A stretch of DNA of 64,000 bases, taken from the NCBI GenBank assembly GCA_036785325.1, contig JAXIVH010000020.1, positions 6,429,879-6,493,878 of the forward strand, read 5' to 3'. Positions 44,499 through 58,044 of the stretch are shown in pieces; position 1 is the stretch's first letter, and every line of letters starts with the position of its first letter. The stretch is from Urophycis tenuis. Lineage: Eukaryota; Chordata; Actinopteri; Gadiformes; Phycidae. Position numbers and translations under genes: made by a program. The notes beneath the pieces are model-generated. The model was not told the origin of the DNA, made no database searches, and worked only from the letters and a program-made list of their open reading frames with translations.

Positions 44499-47400
44499 TT
44501 GAAGGTATGTTTTTAGCTGCTGGGTAGACTTCAGTCAACCTGACGCAGTTTTGTCTGTGAGCAACCAAATTGCTCGGGGATGGGCTCATTTTAAGCGGGG
44601 AAATCTAAGGTTCCCAACGGCGTATGGCAAGATTATTTTGAGTCATGGGTCGTTGAAATACTAAGCTAATTAATTTCTGTTCTTTATTGAAAGATTGATC
44701 TTAATTGAAACGTTGAAGGTATGTTTTTAGCTGCTGGGTAGACTTCACTCAACCTGACACAGTTTTGTCTGTGATCAACCAGACTGCTGGCGGATGGGCT
44801 CATTTTAAGCAGGGAAATCTAAGCTTTTCAACGGCGTATGGTAAGACTATATTCACCAAAGGGCCGTTGAAATACTAAGCTAATTAATTTGTGTTCTGTA
44901 AGGAAAGATTGATGTTAATTGAAACGTTAAAGGTATGTTTTTGGCTGCTGGGTAGACTTCATTCAACCTGACGCAGTTTAGTCTGTGATCAACCAGACTG
45001 CTCGCGGATGGGCTCATTTTAAGCGGGGAAATCTAAGCTTTCCAACGGCGTATGGCAAGACTATATTGACTCATGGGTCGTTGAAATACTAAGCTAATTA
45101 ATTTGTGTTCTGTAAGGAAAGATTGATGTTAATTGAAACGTTGAAGGTATGTTTTTAGCTGCTGGGTAGACTTCAGTCAACCTGACACAGTTTAGTCTGT
45201 GAGCAACGAAATTGCTCGGGGATGGGCTCATTATAAGCGGGGAAATCTAAGCTTTCCAACGGCTTATGGCAAGACTATATTGACTCATGGGTCGTTGAAA
45301 TACTAAGATAATTAATTTGTGTTCTGTAAGGAAAGATTGATGTTAATTGAAACGTTGAAGGTATGTTTTTAGCTGCTGGGTAGACTTCACTCAACCTGAC
45401 ACAGTTTTGTCTGTGATCAACCAGACTGCTGGCGGATGGGCTCATTTTAAGCAGGGAAATCTAAGCTTTTCAACGGCGTATGGTAAGACTATATTCACCA
45501 AAGGGCCGTTGAAATACTAAGCTAATTAATTTGTGTTCTGTAAGGAAAGATTGATGTTAATTGAAACGTTAAAGGTATGTTTTTGGCTGCTGGGTAGACT
45601 TCATTCAACCTGACGCAGTTTAGTCTGTGATCAACCAGACTGCTCGCGGATGGGCTCATTTTAAGCGGGGAAATCTAAGCTTTCCAACGGCGTATGGCAA
45701 GACTATATTAACTCATGGGTCGTTGAAATACTAAGCTAATTAATTTGTGTTCTGTAAGGAAAGATTGATGTTAATTGAAACGTTGAAGGTATGTTTTTAG
45801 CTGCTGGGTAGACTTCAGTCAACCTGACACAGTTTAGTCTGTGAGCAACCAAATTGCTCGGGGATGGGCTCATTATAAGCGGGGAAATCTAAGCTTTCCA
45901 ACGGCGTATGGCAAGACTATATTCACCAAAGGGTCGTTGAAATACTTAGCTAATTAATTTGTGTTCTGTAAGGAAAGATTGATGTTAATTGAAACGTTGA
46001 AGGTATGTTTTTAGCTGCTGGGTAGACTTCGGTCAACCTGACGCAGTTTAGTCTGTGATCAACCAGACTGCTCGCGGATGGGCTCATTTTAAGCGGGGAA
46101 ATCTAAGCTTTCCAACGGCGTATGGCAAGACTATATTAACTCATGGGTCGTTGAAATACTAAGCTAATTAATTTGTGTTCTGTAAGGAAAGATTGATGTT
46201 AATTGAAACGTTGAAGGTATGTTTTTAGCTGCTGGGTAGACTTCAGTCAACCTGACGCAGTTTAGTCTGTCATCAACCAGACTGCTCGCGGATGGGCTCA
46301 TTTTAAGCGGGGAAATCTAAGCTTTCCAACGGCGTATGGCAAGACTATATTGACTCATGGGTCGTTTAAATACTAAGCTAATTAATTTGTGTTCTGTAAG
46401 GAAAGATTGATGTTAATTGAAACGTTGAAGGTATGTCTTTAGCTGCTGTGTAGACTTCAGTCAACCTGACGCAGTTTTGTCTGTGAGCAAGCAGACTGCT
46501 CGCGGATGGGCTCATTTTAAGCGGGGAAATCTAAGCTTTCCAACGGCGTATGGCAAGACTATATTGACTCATTGGTCGTTGAAATACTAAGCTAATTAAT
46601 TTGTGATCTGTAAGGAAAGATTGATGTTAATTGAAACGTTGAAGGTATGTTTTTAGCTGCTGGGTAGACTTCAGTCAACCTGACACAGTTTTGTCTCTGA
46701 GCAACCAAATTGCTTGGGGATGGGCTCATTATAAGCGGGGAAATCTAAGCTTTTAAACGGCGTATGGCAAGACTATATACACCAAAGGGCCTTTGAAATA
46801 CTAAGCTAATTAATTTGTGTTCTGTAAGGAAAGATTGATGTTAATTGAAACGTTAAAGGTATGTTTTTAGCTGCTGGGTAGACTTCATTCAACCTGACGC
46901 AGTTTAGTCTGTGATCAACCAGACTGCTCGCGGATGGGCTCATTTTAAGCGGGGAAATCTAAGCTTTCCAACCGCCTATGGCAAGACTATATTGACTCAT
47001 GGGTCATTGAAATACTAAGCTAATTAATTTGTGTTCTGTAAGGAAAGATTGATGTTAATTGAAACGTTGAAGTTATCTTTTTAGCTGCTGGGTAGACTTC
47101 AGTCAACGTGACGCAATTTAGTCTGTGATCAACCAGACTGCTCGCGGATGGGCTCATTTTAAGCGGGGAAATCTAAGCTTTCCAACGGCGTATGGCAAGA
47201 GTATATTGACTCATGGGTCGTTGAAATACTAAGCTAATTAATTTGTGTTCTGTAAGGAAAGATTGATGTTAATTGAAACGTGGGGCAGCCGGCCTACTGG
47301 TTAGGGCTTTGGATTTGTAACCGGAGGGTCGCCGGTTCGAACCCCGACCAGTGCGCATGGCTGAAGTGCCCTTGAGCAAGGCACCTAACCCCTCACTGCT

Positions 47401-47775
47401 CCCCGAGCGCCGCCGCTGTTGCAGGCAGCTCACTGCATCGGGTTTAAGTGTGTGCTTCACCTCACTGTGTGCTTCACCATCACTGTGTTCTGAGTGTGTC
47501 ACTAATTCACGATTGGGTTAAATGCAGAAGACCAAAAAATTTCCCTCACGGGATCAAAATCAGTAATTCTTCTTCTATTCTTCTAAACGTTGAAGGTATG
47601 TCTTTAGCTGCTGTGTAGACTTCAGTCAACCTGACGCAGATTTGTCTGTGAGCAACCAAATTGCTCGGAGATGGGCTCATTTTAAACGGGGAAATCTAAG
47701 CTTTCCAACGACGTATGGCATGACTATATTTGCCCATGGGTCGTCGAAATAATAAGCTGATTCATGTGTGTTCTG
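44499..47775 (+). repeat. 214-bp satellite, array S8 (14 units) carrying a SINE
   Basis: 3277 bp equals 14 x 214 - 28 plus 309 bp, and the SINE with its duplicated target accounts for exactly 309 bp. Its right half aligns with S6 at offset 6444. A hybrid cap/normal unit lies at about 46428. Confidence 0.95.
47282..47584 (+). mobile_element. tRNA-derived SINE (V-SINE-like core)
   Basis: A 303-bp insertion in a satellite unit, flanked by AAACGT on both sides (47276-47281 and 47585-47590). The head starts GGGGCAGCCGGCCTACTGG and contains a polymerase III B-box GGTTCGAACCCC (about 47334). The middle has the widespread fish SINE core GCCCTTGAGCAAGGCACC. The tail ends in a TTCTTCTATTCTTCT run. All match a full-length tRNA-headed teleost SINE; the V-SINE/HAmo-like label is from memory of the core. 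Its absence from the matching place in S6 makes it younger than that duplication. Confidence 0.85.
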
Positions 47776-48477
47776 TTGGCTGTGGAAAGAAAATAGCACA
47801 CAAGTCATACCAAGTCACCTTTATTTTTCAGTGATAAACATTAATAAATAAACAGTATGGACATTGTATAAACAGTTGTATAAAAAGTGTAAACGGTATG
47901 AACAGTGTTCTTATAAAAGATATCAATATCAATACTGATCACGTGTGTATTTTATATTTCCAGGTTATTTGTTGATGAGCCAGAGCCTGTGACTTCCACC
48001 AACCGGCCCGTTCAGCCCACTGCGTTGTCGTCCTCCACCCGGCCGAAGCCTCCTGCGCCCACCCGCCTCCAGCCGAGGCCTCCTGCTGCGTCAGCCTGTG
48101 GCCCGCCCGCCCCCTGTGTCGGCAGCACCCATACCGCTGGTCCTCCCCGCACAGCCACAGGCCCCCTCCGTCCTGCTTCGTGGGCCATCCTGCAGCTGTC
48201 TCTGCAGTCATCGTGTGTCAAAACCATTCAAACTTGTATATGGTAACATTTCAAAATGACACCAGCATAAATGAGGACCTTGCAATAGGTTGTGTGTTAC
48301 ATGACCCCCCTGGCATACAGCTGTATGTCTCTGTGAAGGTGGTTGTGAAGAACTGCATCCGGCTGAACAAGTACAAGTGCCGGTGAGGCAGCAACTCTCT
48401 CGAGGGGTTGCACGCCCACCTGGTTAACGCCATCCCTTCACAGCGATGTGGGATCATGCCGTTCCAAGTAAGTGATT

Positions 48478-48536
<59 letters not shown>

Positions 48537-48782
48537 GCATATATACAAACACACACACGCATATATACACACACATATATATATATACTTAAACATAGCT
48601 GACCCTTTTTTTCCCCCTTCTCGGGGATTATGCTCCCAGTTTTGATCTCGGACGTCTGGTCACTTATAGCATATAATAATATTCTATTACTGTTAAGCCA
48701 ACTATGAATAATAAAACAGGCCAAAACATTTGTCCTTTATCATAGCTACACGTATTACAAAAAAAACGCGTGAATTGAAAAG
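47776..48782 (+). repeat. Exon-bearing module M9
   Basis: Exon-like segment 47964-48467. Sister of M7, sharing both of its private changes. Offset to M7 is 6753, that is 6444 plus the 309-bp SINE insertion. Confidence 0.9.
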
Positions 48783-50038
48783 TTGAAGGTATGTTTTTAG
48801 CTGCTGGGTAGACTTCAGTCAACCTGACGCAGTTTTGTCTGTGAGCAACCAAATTGCTCGGGGATGGGCTCATTTTAAGCGGGGAAATCTAAGGTTCCCA
48901 ACGGCGTATGGCAAGATTATATTCACCAATGGCCCGTTGAAATACTAAGCTAATTAATTTGTGTTCTGTAAGGAAAGATTGATGTCAATTGAAACGTTAA
49001 AGGTATGTTTTTAGCTGCTGGGTAGACTTCATTCAACCTGACGCAGTTTTGTCTGTGATCAACCAGACTGCTCGCGGATGGGCTCATTTTAAGCGGGGAA
49101 ATCTAAGCTTTCCAACGGCGTATGGAAAGACTATATTGACTCATGGGTCGTTGAAATACTAAGCTAATTAATTTGTGTTCTGTAAGGAAAGATTGATGTT
49201 AATTGAAACGTTGAAGGTATGTTTTTAGCTGCTGGGTAGACTTCAGTCAACCTGACGCAGTTTAGTCTGTGAGCAACCAAATTGCTCAGGGATGGGCTCA
49301 TTATAAGCGGGGAAATCTAAGCTTTCCAACGGCGTATGGCAAGACTATATTCACCAAAGGGTCGTTGAAATACTAAGCTAATTAATTTGTGTTCTGTAAG
49401 GAAAGATTGATGTTAATTGAAACGTTGAAGGTATGTTTTTAGCTGCTGGGTAGACTTCAGTCAACCTGACGCAGTTTAGTCTGTGATCAACCAGACTGCT
49501 CGCGGATGGGCTCATTTTAAGCGGGGAAATCTAAGCTTTCCAACGGCGTATGGAAAGACTATATTGACTCATGGGTCGTTGAAATACTAAGCTAATTAAT
49601 TTGTGTTCTGTAAGGAAAGATTGATGTTAATTGAAACGTTGAAGGTATGTTTTTAGCTGCTGGGTAGACTTCAGTCAACCTGACGCAGTTTAGTCTGTGA
49701 TCAACCAGACTGCTCGAGCATGGGCTCATTTTAAGCGGGGAAATCTAAGCTTTCCAACGGCGTATGGCAAGACTATATTCACTAAAGGGTCGTTGAAATA
49801 CTAAGCTAATTAATTTGTGTTCTGTAAGGAAAGATTGATGTTAATTGAAACGTTGAAGGTATGTCTTTAGCTGCTGTGTAGACTTCAGTCAACCTGACGC
49901 AGATTTGTCTGTGAGCAACCAAATTGCTCGGAGATGGGCTCATTTTAAACGGGGAAATCTAAGCTTTCCAACGACGTATGGCATGACTATATTTGCCCAT
50001 GGGTCGTCGAAATAATAAGCTGATTCATGTGTGTTCTG
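48783..50038 (+). repeat. 214-bp satellite, array S9 (6 units)
   Basis: 1256 bp equals 6 x 214 - 28. Same as S7 without its fourth unit, a clean one-unit gain or loss after the block duplication. Confidence 0.95.
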
Positions 50039-50740
50039 TTGGCTGTGGAAAGAAAATAGCACACAAGTCATACCAAGTCACCTTTATTTTTCAGTGATAA
50101 ACATTAATAAATAAACAGTATGGACATTGTATAAACAGTTGTATAAAAAGTGTAAACGGTATGAACAGTGTTCTTATAAAAGATATCAATATCAATACTG
50201 ATCACGTGTGTATTTTATATTTCCAGGTTATTTGTTGATGAGCCAGAGCCTGTGACTCCCACCAACCGGCCCGTTCAGCCCACTGCGTTGTCGTCCTCCA
50301 CCCGGCCGAAGCCTCCTGCGCCCACCCGCCTCCAGCCGAGGCCTCCTGCTGCGTCAGCCTGTGGCCCGCCCGCCCCCTGTGTCGGCAGCACCCATACCGC
50401 TGGTCCTCCCCGCACAGCCACAGGCCCCCTCCGTCCTGCTTCGTGGGCCATCCTGCAGCTGTCTCTGCAGTCATCGTGTGTCAAAACCATTCAAACTTGT
50501 ATATGGTAACATTTCAAAATGACACCAGCATAAATGAGGACCTTGCAATAGGTTGTGTGTTACATGACCCCCCTGGCATACAGCTGTATGTCTCTGTGAA
50601 GGTGGTTGTGAAGAACTGCATCCGGCTGAACAAGTACAAGTGCCGGTGAGGCAGCAACTCTCTCGAGGGGTTGCACGCCCACCTGGTTAACGCCATCCCT
50701 TCACAGCGATGTGGGATCATGCCGTTCCAAGTAAGTGATT

Positions 50741-50795
<55 letters not shown>

Positions 50796-51041
50796 GCATA
50801 TATACAAACACACACACGCATATATACACACACATATATATATATACTTAAACATAGCTGACCCTTTTTTTCCCCCTTCTCGGGGATTATGCTCCCAGTT
50901 TTGATCTCGGACGTCTGGTCACTTATAGCATATAATAATATTCTATTACTGTTAAGCCAACTATGAATAATAAAACAGGCCAAAACATGTGTCCTTTATC
51001 ATAGCTACACGTATTACAAAAAAAACGCGTGAATTGAAAAG
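50039..51041 (+). repeat. Exon-bearing module M10
   Basis: Exon-like segment 50227-50730, CAT and TGA type. Offset to M8 is 6539, that is 6753 - 214, agreeing with the missing unit in S9. Confidence 0.9.
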
Positions 51042-52511
51042 TTGAAGGTATGTTTTTAGCTGCTGGGTAGACTTCAGTCAACCTGACGCAGTTTTGTCTG
51101 TGAGCAACCAAATTGCTCGGGGATGGGCTCATTTTAAGCGGGGAAATCTAAGGTTCCCAACGGCGTATGGCAAGACTATATTGACTCATGGGTCGTTGAA
51201 ATACTAAGCTAATTAATTTGTGTTCTTTATTGAAAGATTGATCTTAATTGAAACGTTGAAGGTATGTTTTTAGCTGCTGGGTAGACTTCAGTCAACCTGA
51301 CGCAGTTTTGTCTGTGAGCAAGCAGACTGCTCGCGGATGGGCTCATTTTAAGCGGGGAAATCTAAGCTTTCCAACGGCGTATGGCAAGACTATATTGACT
51401 CATGGGTCGTTGAAATACTAAGCTAATTAATTTGTGTTCTGTAAGGAAAGATTGATGTTAATTGAAACGTTGAAGGTATGTTTTTAGCTGCTGGGTAGAC
51501 TTCAGTCAACCTGACGCAGTTTAGTCTGTGAGCAACCAAATTGCTCAGGGATGGGCTCATTATAAACGGGGAAATCTAAGCTTTCCAACTGCGTATGGCA
51601 AGACTATATTCACCAAAGGGTCGTTGAAATACTAAGCTAATTAATTTGTGTTCTGTAAGGAAAGATTGATGTTAATTGAAACGTTAAAGGTATGTTTTTA
51701 GCTGCTGGGTAGACTTCATTCAACCTGACGCAGTTTAGTCTGTGATCAACCAGACTGCTCGCGGATGGGCTCATTTTAAGCGGGGAAATCTAAGCTTTCC
51801 AACGGCGTATGGCAAGACTATATTGACTCATGGGTCATTGAAATACTAAGCTAATTAATTTGTGTTCTGTAAGGAAAGATTGATGTTAATTGAAACGTTA
51901 AAGGTATGTTTTTAGCTGCTGGGTAGACTTCAGTCAACCTGACGCAGTTTAGTCTGTGATCAACCAGACTGCTCGCGGATGGGCTCATTTTAAGCGGGGA
52001 AATCTAAGCTTTCCAACGGCGTATGGCAAGACTATATCGACTCATGGGTCGTTGAAATACTAAGCTAATTAATTTGTGTTCTGTAAGGAAAGATTGATGT
52101 TAATTGAAACGTTGAAGGTATGTTTTTAGCTGCTGGGTACACTTCAGTCAACCTGACGCAGTTTAGTCTGTGATCAACCAGACTGCTCGCGGATGGGCTC
52201 ATTTTAAGCGGGGAAATCTAAGCTTTCCAACGGCGTATGGCAAGACTATATTGACTCATGGGTCGTTTAAATACTAAGCTAATTAATTTGTGTTCTGTAA
52301 GGAAAGATTGATGTTAATTGAAACGTTGAAGGTATGTCTTTAGCTGCTTTGTAGACTTCAGTCAACCTCACGCAGATTTGTCTGTGAGCAACCAAATTGC
52401 TCGGAGATGGGCTCATTTTAAACGGGGAAATCTAAGCTTTCCAACGACATATGGCATGACTATATTTGCCCATGGGTCGTCGAAATAATACGCTGATTCA
52501 TGTGTGTTCTG
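51042..52511 (+). repeat. 214-bp satellite, array S10 (7 units)
   Basis: 1470 bp equals 7 x 214 - 28. Private variants include CCAACTGCGTATGG and GGGTACACTTCAG. Its cap unit carries AGCTGCTTTGTAG and ACGACATATGG. Confidence 0.95.
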
Positions 52512-53213
52512 TTGGCTGTGGAAAGAAAATAGCACACAAGTCATACCAAGTCACCTTTATTTTTCAGTGATAAACATTAATAAATAAACAGTATGGACAT
52601 TGTATAAACAGTTGTATAAAAAGTGTAAACGGTATGAACAGTGTTCTTATAAAAGATATCAATATCAATACTGATCACGTGTGTATTTTATATTTCCAGG
52701 TTATTTGTTGATGAGCCAGAGCCTGTGACTCCCACCAACCGGCCCGTTCAGCCCACTGCGTTGTCGTCCTCCACCCGGCCGAAGCCTCCTGCGCCCACCC
52801 GCCTCCAGCCGAGGCCTCCTGCTGCGTCAGCCTGTGGCCCGCCCGCCCCCTGTGTCGGCAGCACCCATACCGCTGGTCCTCCCCGCACAGCCACAGGCCC
52901 CCTCCGTCCTGCTTCGTGGGCCATCCTGCAGCTGTCTCTGCAGTCATCGTGTGTCAAAACCATTCAAACTTGTATATGGTAACATTTCAAAATGACACCA
53001 GCATAAATGAGGACCTTGCAATAGGTTGTGTGTTACATGACCCCCCTGGCATACAGCTGTATGTCTCTGTGAAGTCGGTTGTGAAGAACTGCATCCGGCT
53101 GAACAAGTACAAGTGCCGGTGAGGCAGCAACTCTCTCGAGGGGTTGCACGCCCACCTGGTTAACGCCGTCCCTTCACAGCGATGTGGGATCATGCCGTTC
53201 CAAGTAAGTGATT

Positions 53214-53278
<65 letters not shown>

Positions 53279-53530
53279 GCGCATATATACACACACACAC
53301 ACACTTATATATACACACACATATATATATATATACTTAAACATAGCTGACCCTTTTTTTCCCCCTTCTCGGGGATTATGCTCCCAGTTTTGATCTCGGA
53401 CGTCTGGTCACTTATAGCATATAATAATATTCTATTACTGTTAAGCCAACTATGAATAATAAAACAGGCCAAAACATGTGTCCTTTATCATAGCTACACG
53501 TATTACAAAAAAAACGCGTGAATTGAAAAG
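52512..53530 (+). repeat. Exon-bearing module M11
   Basis: Exon-like segment 52700-53203, CAT and TGA. It uniquely has GAAGTCGGTTG (Ser for Val). GCCGTCCC and ACACTTATATATAC link it to M3. One of the longest AC tracts (about 53216-53275). Confidence 0.9.
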
Positions 53531-54144
53531 TTTAAGGTATGTTTTTAGCTGCTAGGTAGACTTCATTCAACCTGACGCAGTTTAGTCTGTGAGCAACTAA
53601 ATTGCTCGCGGATGGGCTCATTTTAAGCGGGGAAATCTAAGGTTCCCAACGGCGTATGGCAAGACTATATTGAGTCATGGGTCGTTGAAATACTAAGCTA
53701 ATTAATTTCTGTTCTTTATGGAAAGATTGATGTTAATTGAAACGTTGAAGGTATGTTTTTAGCTGCTGGGTAGACTTCAGTCAACCTGACGCAGTTTAGT
53801 CTGTGATCAACCAGACTGCTCGCGGATGGGCTCATTTTAAGCGGGGAAATCTAAGCTTTCCAACGGCGTATGGCAAGACTATATTCACTAAAGGGTCGTT
53901 GAAATACTAAGCTAATTAATTTGTGTTCTGTAAGGAAAGATTGATGTTAATTGAAACGTTGAAGGTATGTCTTTAGCTGCTGTGTAGACTTCAGTCAACC
54001 TGACGCAGATTTGTCTGTGAGCAACCAAATTGCTCGGAGATGGGCTCATTTTAAACGGGGAAATCTAAGCTTCCCAACGACGTATGGCATGACTATATTT
54101 GCCCATGGGTCGTCGAAATAATAAGCTGATTCATGTGTGTTCTG
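53531..54144 (+). repeat. 214-bp satellite, array S11 (3 units)
   Basis: 614 bp equals 3 x 214 - 28. First unit has GTTTAAGG and TGCTAGGTAG; the cap unit has CTTCCCAACG for CTTTCCAACG, shared with S12. Confidence 0.95.
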
Positions 54145-54854
54145 TTGGCTGTGGAAAGAAAATAGCACACAAGTCATACCAAGTCACCTTTATTTTTCAG
54201 TGATAAACATTAATAAATAAACAGTATGGACATTGTATAAACAGTTGTATAAAAAGTGTAAACGGTATGAACAGTGTTCTTATAAAAGATATCAATATCA
54301 ATACTGATCACGTGTGTATTTTATATTTCCAGGTTATTTGTTGATGAGCCAGAGCCTGTGACTCCCACCAACCGGCCCGTTCAGCCCACTGCGTTGTCGT
54401 CCTCCACCCGGCCGAAGCCTCCTGCGCCCACCCGCCTCCAGCCGAGGCCCCCTGCTGCATCAGCCTGTGGCCCGCCCGCCCCCTGTGTCGGCAGCACCCA
54501 TACCGCTGGTCCTCCCCGCACAGCCACAGGCCCCCTCCGTCCTGCTTCGTGGGCCATCCTGCAGCTGTCTCTGCAGTCATCGTGTGTCAAAACCATTCAA
54601 ACTTGTATATGGTAACATTTCAAAATGACACCAGCATAAATGAGGACCTTGCAATAGGTTGTGTGTTACAGGACCCCCCTGGCATACAGCTGTATGTCTC
54701 TGTGAAGGTCGTTGTGAAGAACTGCATCCGGCTGAACAAGTACAAGTGCCGGCGAGGCAGCAACTCTCTCGAGGGGTTGCACGCCCACCTGGTTAACGCC
54801 ATCCCTTCACAGCGATATGGGATCATGCCGTTCCATGTAAGTGATTAAAACACA

Positions 54855-54927
<73 letters not shown>

Positions 54928-55185
54928 GCGCGCGCATATATACACACACACACACACACTCGCATATATACACACACATATATATATATACTTAAACATA
55001 GCTGACCCTTTTTTTCCCCCTTCTCGGGGATTATGCTCCCAGTTTTGATCTCGGACGTCTGGTCACTTATAGCATATAATAATATTCTATTACTGTTAAG
55101 CCAACTATGAATAATAAAACAGGCCAAAACATGTGTCCTTTATCATAGCTACACGTATTACAAAAAAAACGCGTGAATTGAAAAG
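54145..55185 (+). repeat. Exon-bearing module M12
   Basis: Belongs with M1 and M2 by its CAG and CGA codons, although 35 kb away. Long AC tract (about 54850-54925) followed by CGCGCGCGC. Its position between M11 (M3-like) and M13 shows that module order has been shuffled. Confidence 0.9.
54333..54836 (+). pseudogene. Exon-like segment of M12, CGA-intact type
   Basis: 504 bp. The second-half frame (54549-54848) is open. The last codon before the donor is CAT, not CAA, and Val codon GTC replaces GTG in VKVVV, a synonymous change. The Pro-rich half has GGCCCCCTGC for GGCCTCCTGC. Like M1 it has ATATGGG near the end (Tyr). Confidence 0.5.
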
Positions 55186-55799
55186 TTGAAGGTATGTTTT
55201 TAGCTGCTGGGTAGACTTCAGTCAACCTGACGCAGTTTAGTCTGTGATCAACCAGACTGCTCGCGGATGGGCTCATTTTAAGCGGGGAAATCTAAGCTTT
55301 CCAACGGCGTATGGCAAGACTATATTGACTCATGGGTCGTTGAAATACTAAGCTAATTAATTTGTGTTCTGTAAGGAAAGATTGATGTTAATTGAAACGT
55401 TGAAGGTATGTTTTTAGCTGCTGGGTAGACTTCAGTCAACCTGACGCAGTTTAGTCTGTGATCAACCAGACTGCTCGCGGATGGGCTCATTTTAAGCGGG
55501 GAAATCTAAGCTTTCTAACGGCGTATGGCAAGTCTATATTCACTAAAGGGTCGTTGAAATACTAAGCTAATTCATTTGTGTTCTGTAAGGAAAGATTGAT
55601 GTTAATTGAAACGTTGAAGGTATGTCTTTAGCTGCTGTGTAGACTTCAGTCAACCTGACGCAGATTTGTCTGTGAGCAACCAAATTGCTCGGAGATGGGC
55701 TCATTTTAAACGGGGAAATCTAAGCTTCCCAACGACGTATGGCATGACTATATTTGCCCATGGGTCGTCGAAATAATAAGCTGATTCATGTGTGTTCTG
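55186..55799 (+). repeat. 214-bp satellite, array S12 (3 units)
   Basis: 614 bp equals 3 x 214 - 28. The middle unit ends CTAATTCATTTGTG, the same pre-cap variant seen before M1, M2 and M3. Confidence 0.95.
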
Positions 55800-56501
55800 T
55801 TGGCTGTGGAAAGAAAATAGCACACAAGTCATACCAAGTCACCTTTATTTTTCAGTGATAAACATTAATAAATAAACAGTATGGACATTGTATAAACAGT
55901 TGTATAAAAAGTGTAAACGGTATGAACAGTGTTCTTATAAAAGATATCAATATCAATACTGATCACGAGTGTATTTTATATTTCCAGGTTATTTGTTGAT
56001 GAGCCAGAGCCTGTGACTCCCACCAACCGGCCCGTTCAGCCCACTGCGTTGTCGTCCTCCACCCGGCCGAAGCCTCCTGCGCCCACCCGCCTCCAGCCGA
56101 GGCCTCCTGCTGCGTCAGCCTGTGGCCCGCCCGCCCCCTGTGTCGGCAGCACCCATACCGCTGGTCCTCCCCGCACAGCCACAGGCCCCCTCCGTCCTGC
56201 TTCGTGGGCCATCCTGCAGCTGTCTCTGCAGTCATCGTGTGTCAAAACCATTCAAACTTGTATATGGTAACATTTCAAAATGACACCAGCATAAATGAGG
56301 ACCTTGCAATAGGTTGTGTGTTACATGACCCCCCTGGCATACAGCTGTATGTCTCTGTGAAGGTGGTTGTGAAGAACTGCATCCGGCTGAACAAGTACAA
56401 GTGCCGGTGAGGCAGCAACTCTCTCGAGGGGTTGCACGCCCACCTGGTTAACGCCATCCCTTCACAGCGATGTGGGATCATGCCGTTCCAAGTAAGTGAT
56501 T

Positions 56502-56542
<41 letters not shown>

Positions 56543-56788
56543 GCATATATACACACACACACACGCATATATACACACACATATATATATATACTTAAAC
56601 ATAGCTGACCCTTTTTTTCCCCCTTCTCGGGGATTATGCTCCCAGTTTTGATCTCGGACGTCTGGTCACTTATAGCATATAATAATATTCTATTACTGTT
56701 AAGCCAACTATGAATAATAAAACAGGCCAAAACATGTGTCCTTTATCATAGCTACACGTATTACAAAAAAAACGCGTGAATTGAAAAG
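55800..56788 (+). repeat. Exon-bearing module M13
   Basis: Exon-like segment 55988-56491, CAT and TGA. It has a private CACGAGTG for CACGTGTG just upstream of the acceptor and a short AC tract. Confidence 0.9.
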
Positions 56789-58044
56789 TTGAAGGTATGT
56801 TTTTAGCTGCTGGGTAGACTTCAGTCAACCTGACGCAGTTTTGTCTTTGAGCAACCAAATTGCTCGGGGATGGGCTCATTTTAAGCGGGGAAATCTAAGG
56901 TTCCCAACGGCGTATGGCAAGATTATATTGAGTCATGGGTCGTTGAAATACTAAGCTAATTAATTTCTGTTCTTTATTGAAAGATTGATCTTAATTGAAA
57001 CGTTGAAGGTATGTTTTTAGCTGCTGGGTAGACTTCAGTCAACCTGACGCAGTTTTGTCTGTGAGCAAGCAGACTGCTCGCGGATGGGCTCATTTTAAGC
57101 GGGGAAATCTAAGCTTCCCAACGGCGTATGGCAAGACTATATTGACTCATTGGTCGTTGAAATACTAAGCTAATTAATTTGTGATCTGTAAGGAAAGATT
57201 GATGTTAATTGAAACGTTGAAGGTATGTTTTTAGCTGCTGGGTAGACTTCAGTCAACCTGACACAGTTTTGTCTCTGAGCAACCAAATTGCTTGGGGATG
57301 GGCTCATTTTAAGCGGGGAAATCTAAGCTTTCCAACGGCGTATGGCAAGACTATATTGACTCATGGGTCGTTGAAATACTAAGCTAATTAATTTGTGTTC
57401 TGTAAGGAAAGATTGATGTTAATTGAAACGTTGAAGGTATGTTTTTAGCTGCTGGGTAGACTTCAGTCAACCTGACGCAGTTTAGTCTGTGAGCAACCAA
57501 ATTGCTTGGGGATGGGCTCATTATAAGCGGGGAAATCTAAGCTTTCTAACGGCGTATGGCATGACTATATTCACCAAAGGGTCGTTGAAATACTAAGCTA
57601 ATTAATTTGTGTTCTGTAAGGAAAGATTGATGTTAATTGAAACGTTAAAGGTATGTTTTTAGCTGCTGGGTAGACTTCATTCAACCTGACGCAGTTTAGT
57701 CTGTGATCAACCAGACTGCTCAGGGATGGGCTCATTTTAAGCGGGGAAATCTAAGCTTTCCAACGGCGTATGGCAAGACTATATTGACTCATGGGTCATT
57801 GAAATACTAAGCTAATTAATTTGTGTTCTGTAAGGAAAGATTGATGTTAATTGAAACGTTGAAGGTATGTTTTTAGCTGCTGTGTAGACTTCAGTCAACC
57901 TGACGCAGATTTGTCTGTGAGCAACCAAATTGCTCGGAGATGGGCTCATTTTAAACGGGGAAATCTAAGCTTTCCAACAACGTATGGCATGACTATATTT
58001 GCCCATGGGTCGTCGAAATAATAAGCTGATTCATGTGTGTTCTG
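56789..58044 (+). repeat. 214-bp satellite, array S13 (6 units)
   Basis: 1256 bp equals 6 x 214 - 28. Its end (GCATGACTATATTCACC, then a TCATTG unit, then cap) parallels the ends of S4 and S5. Confidence 0.95.
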
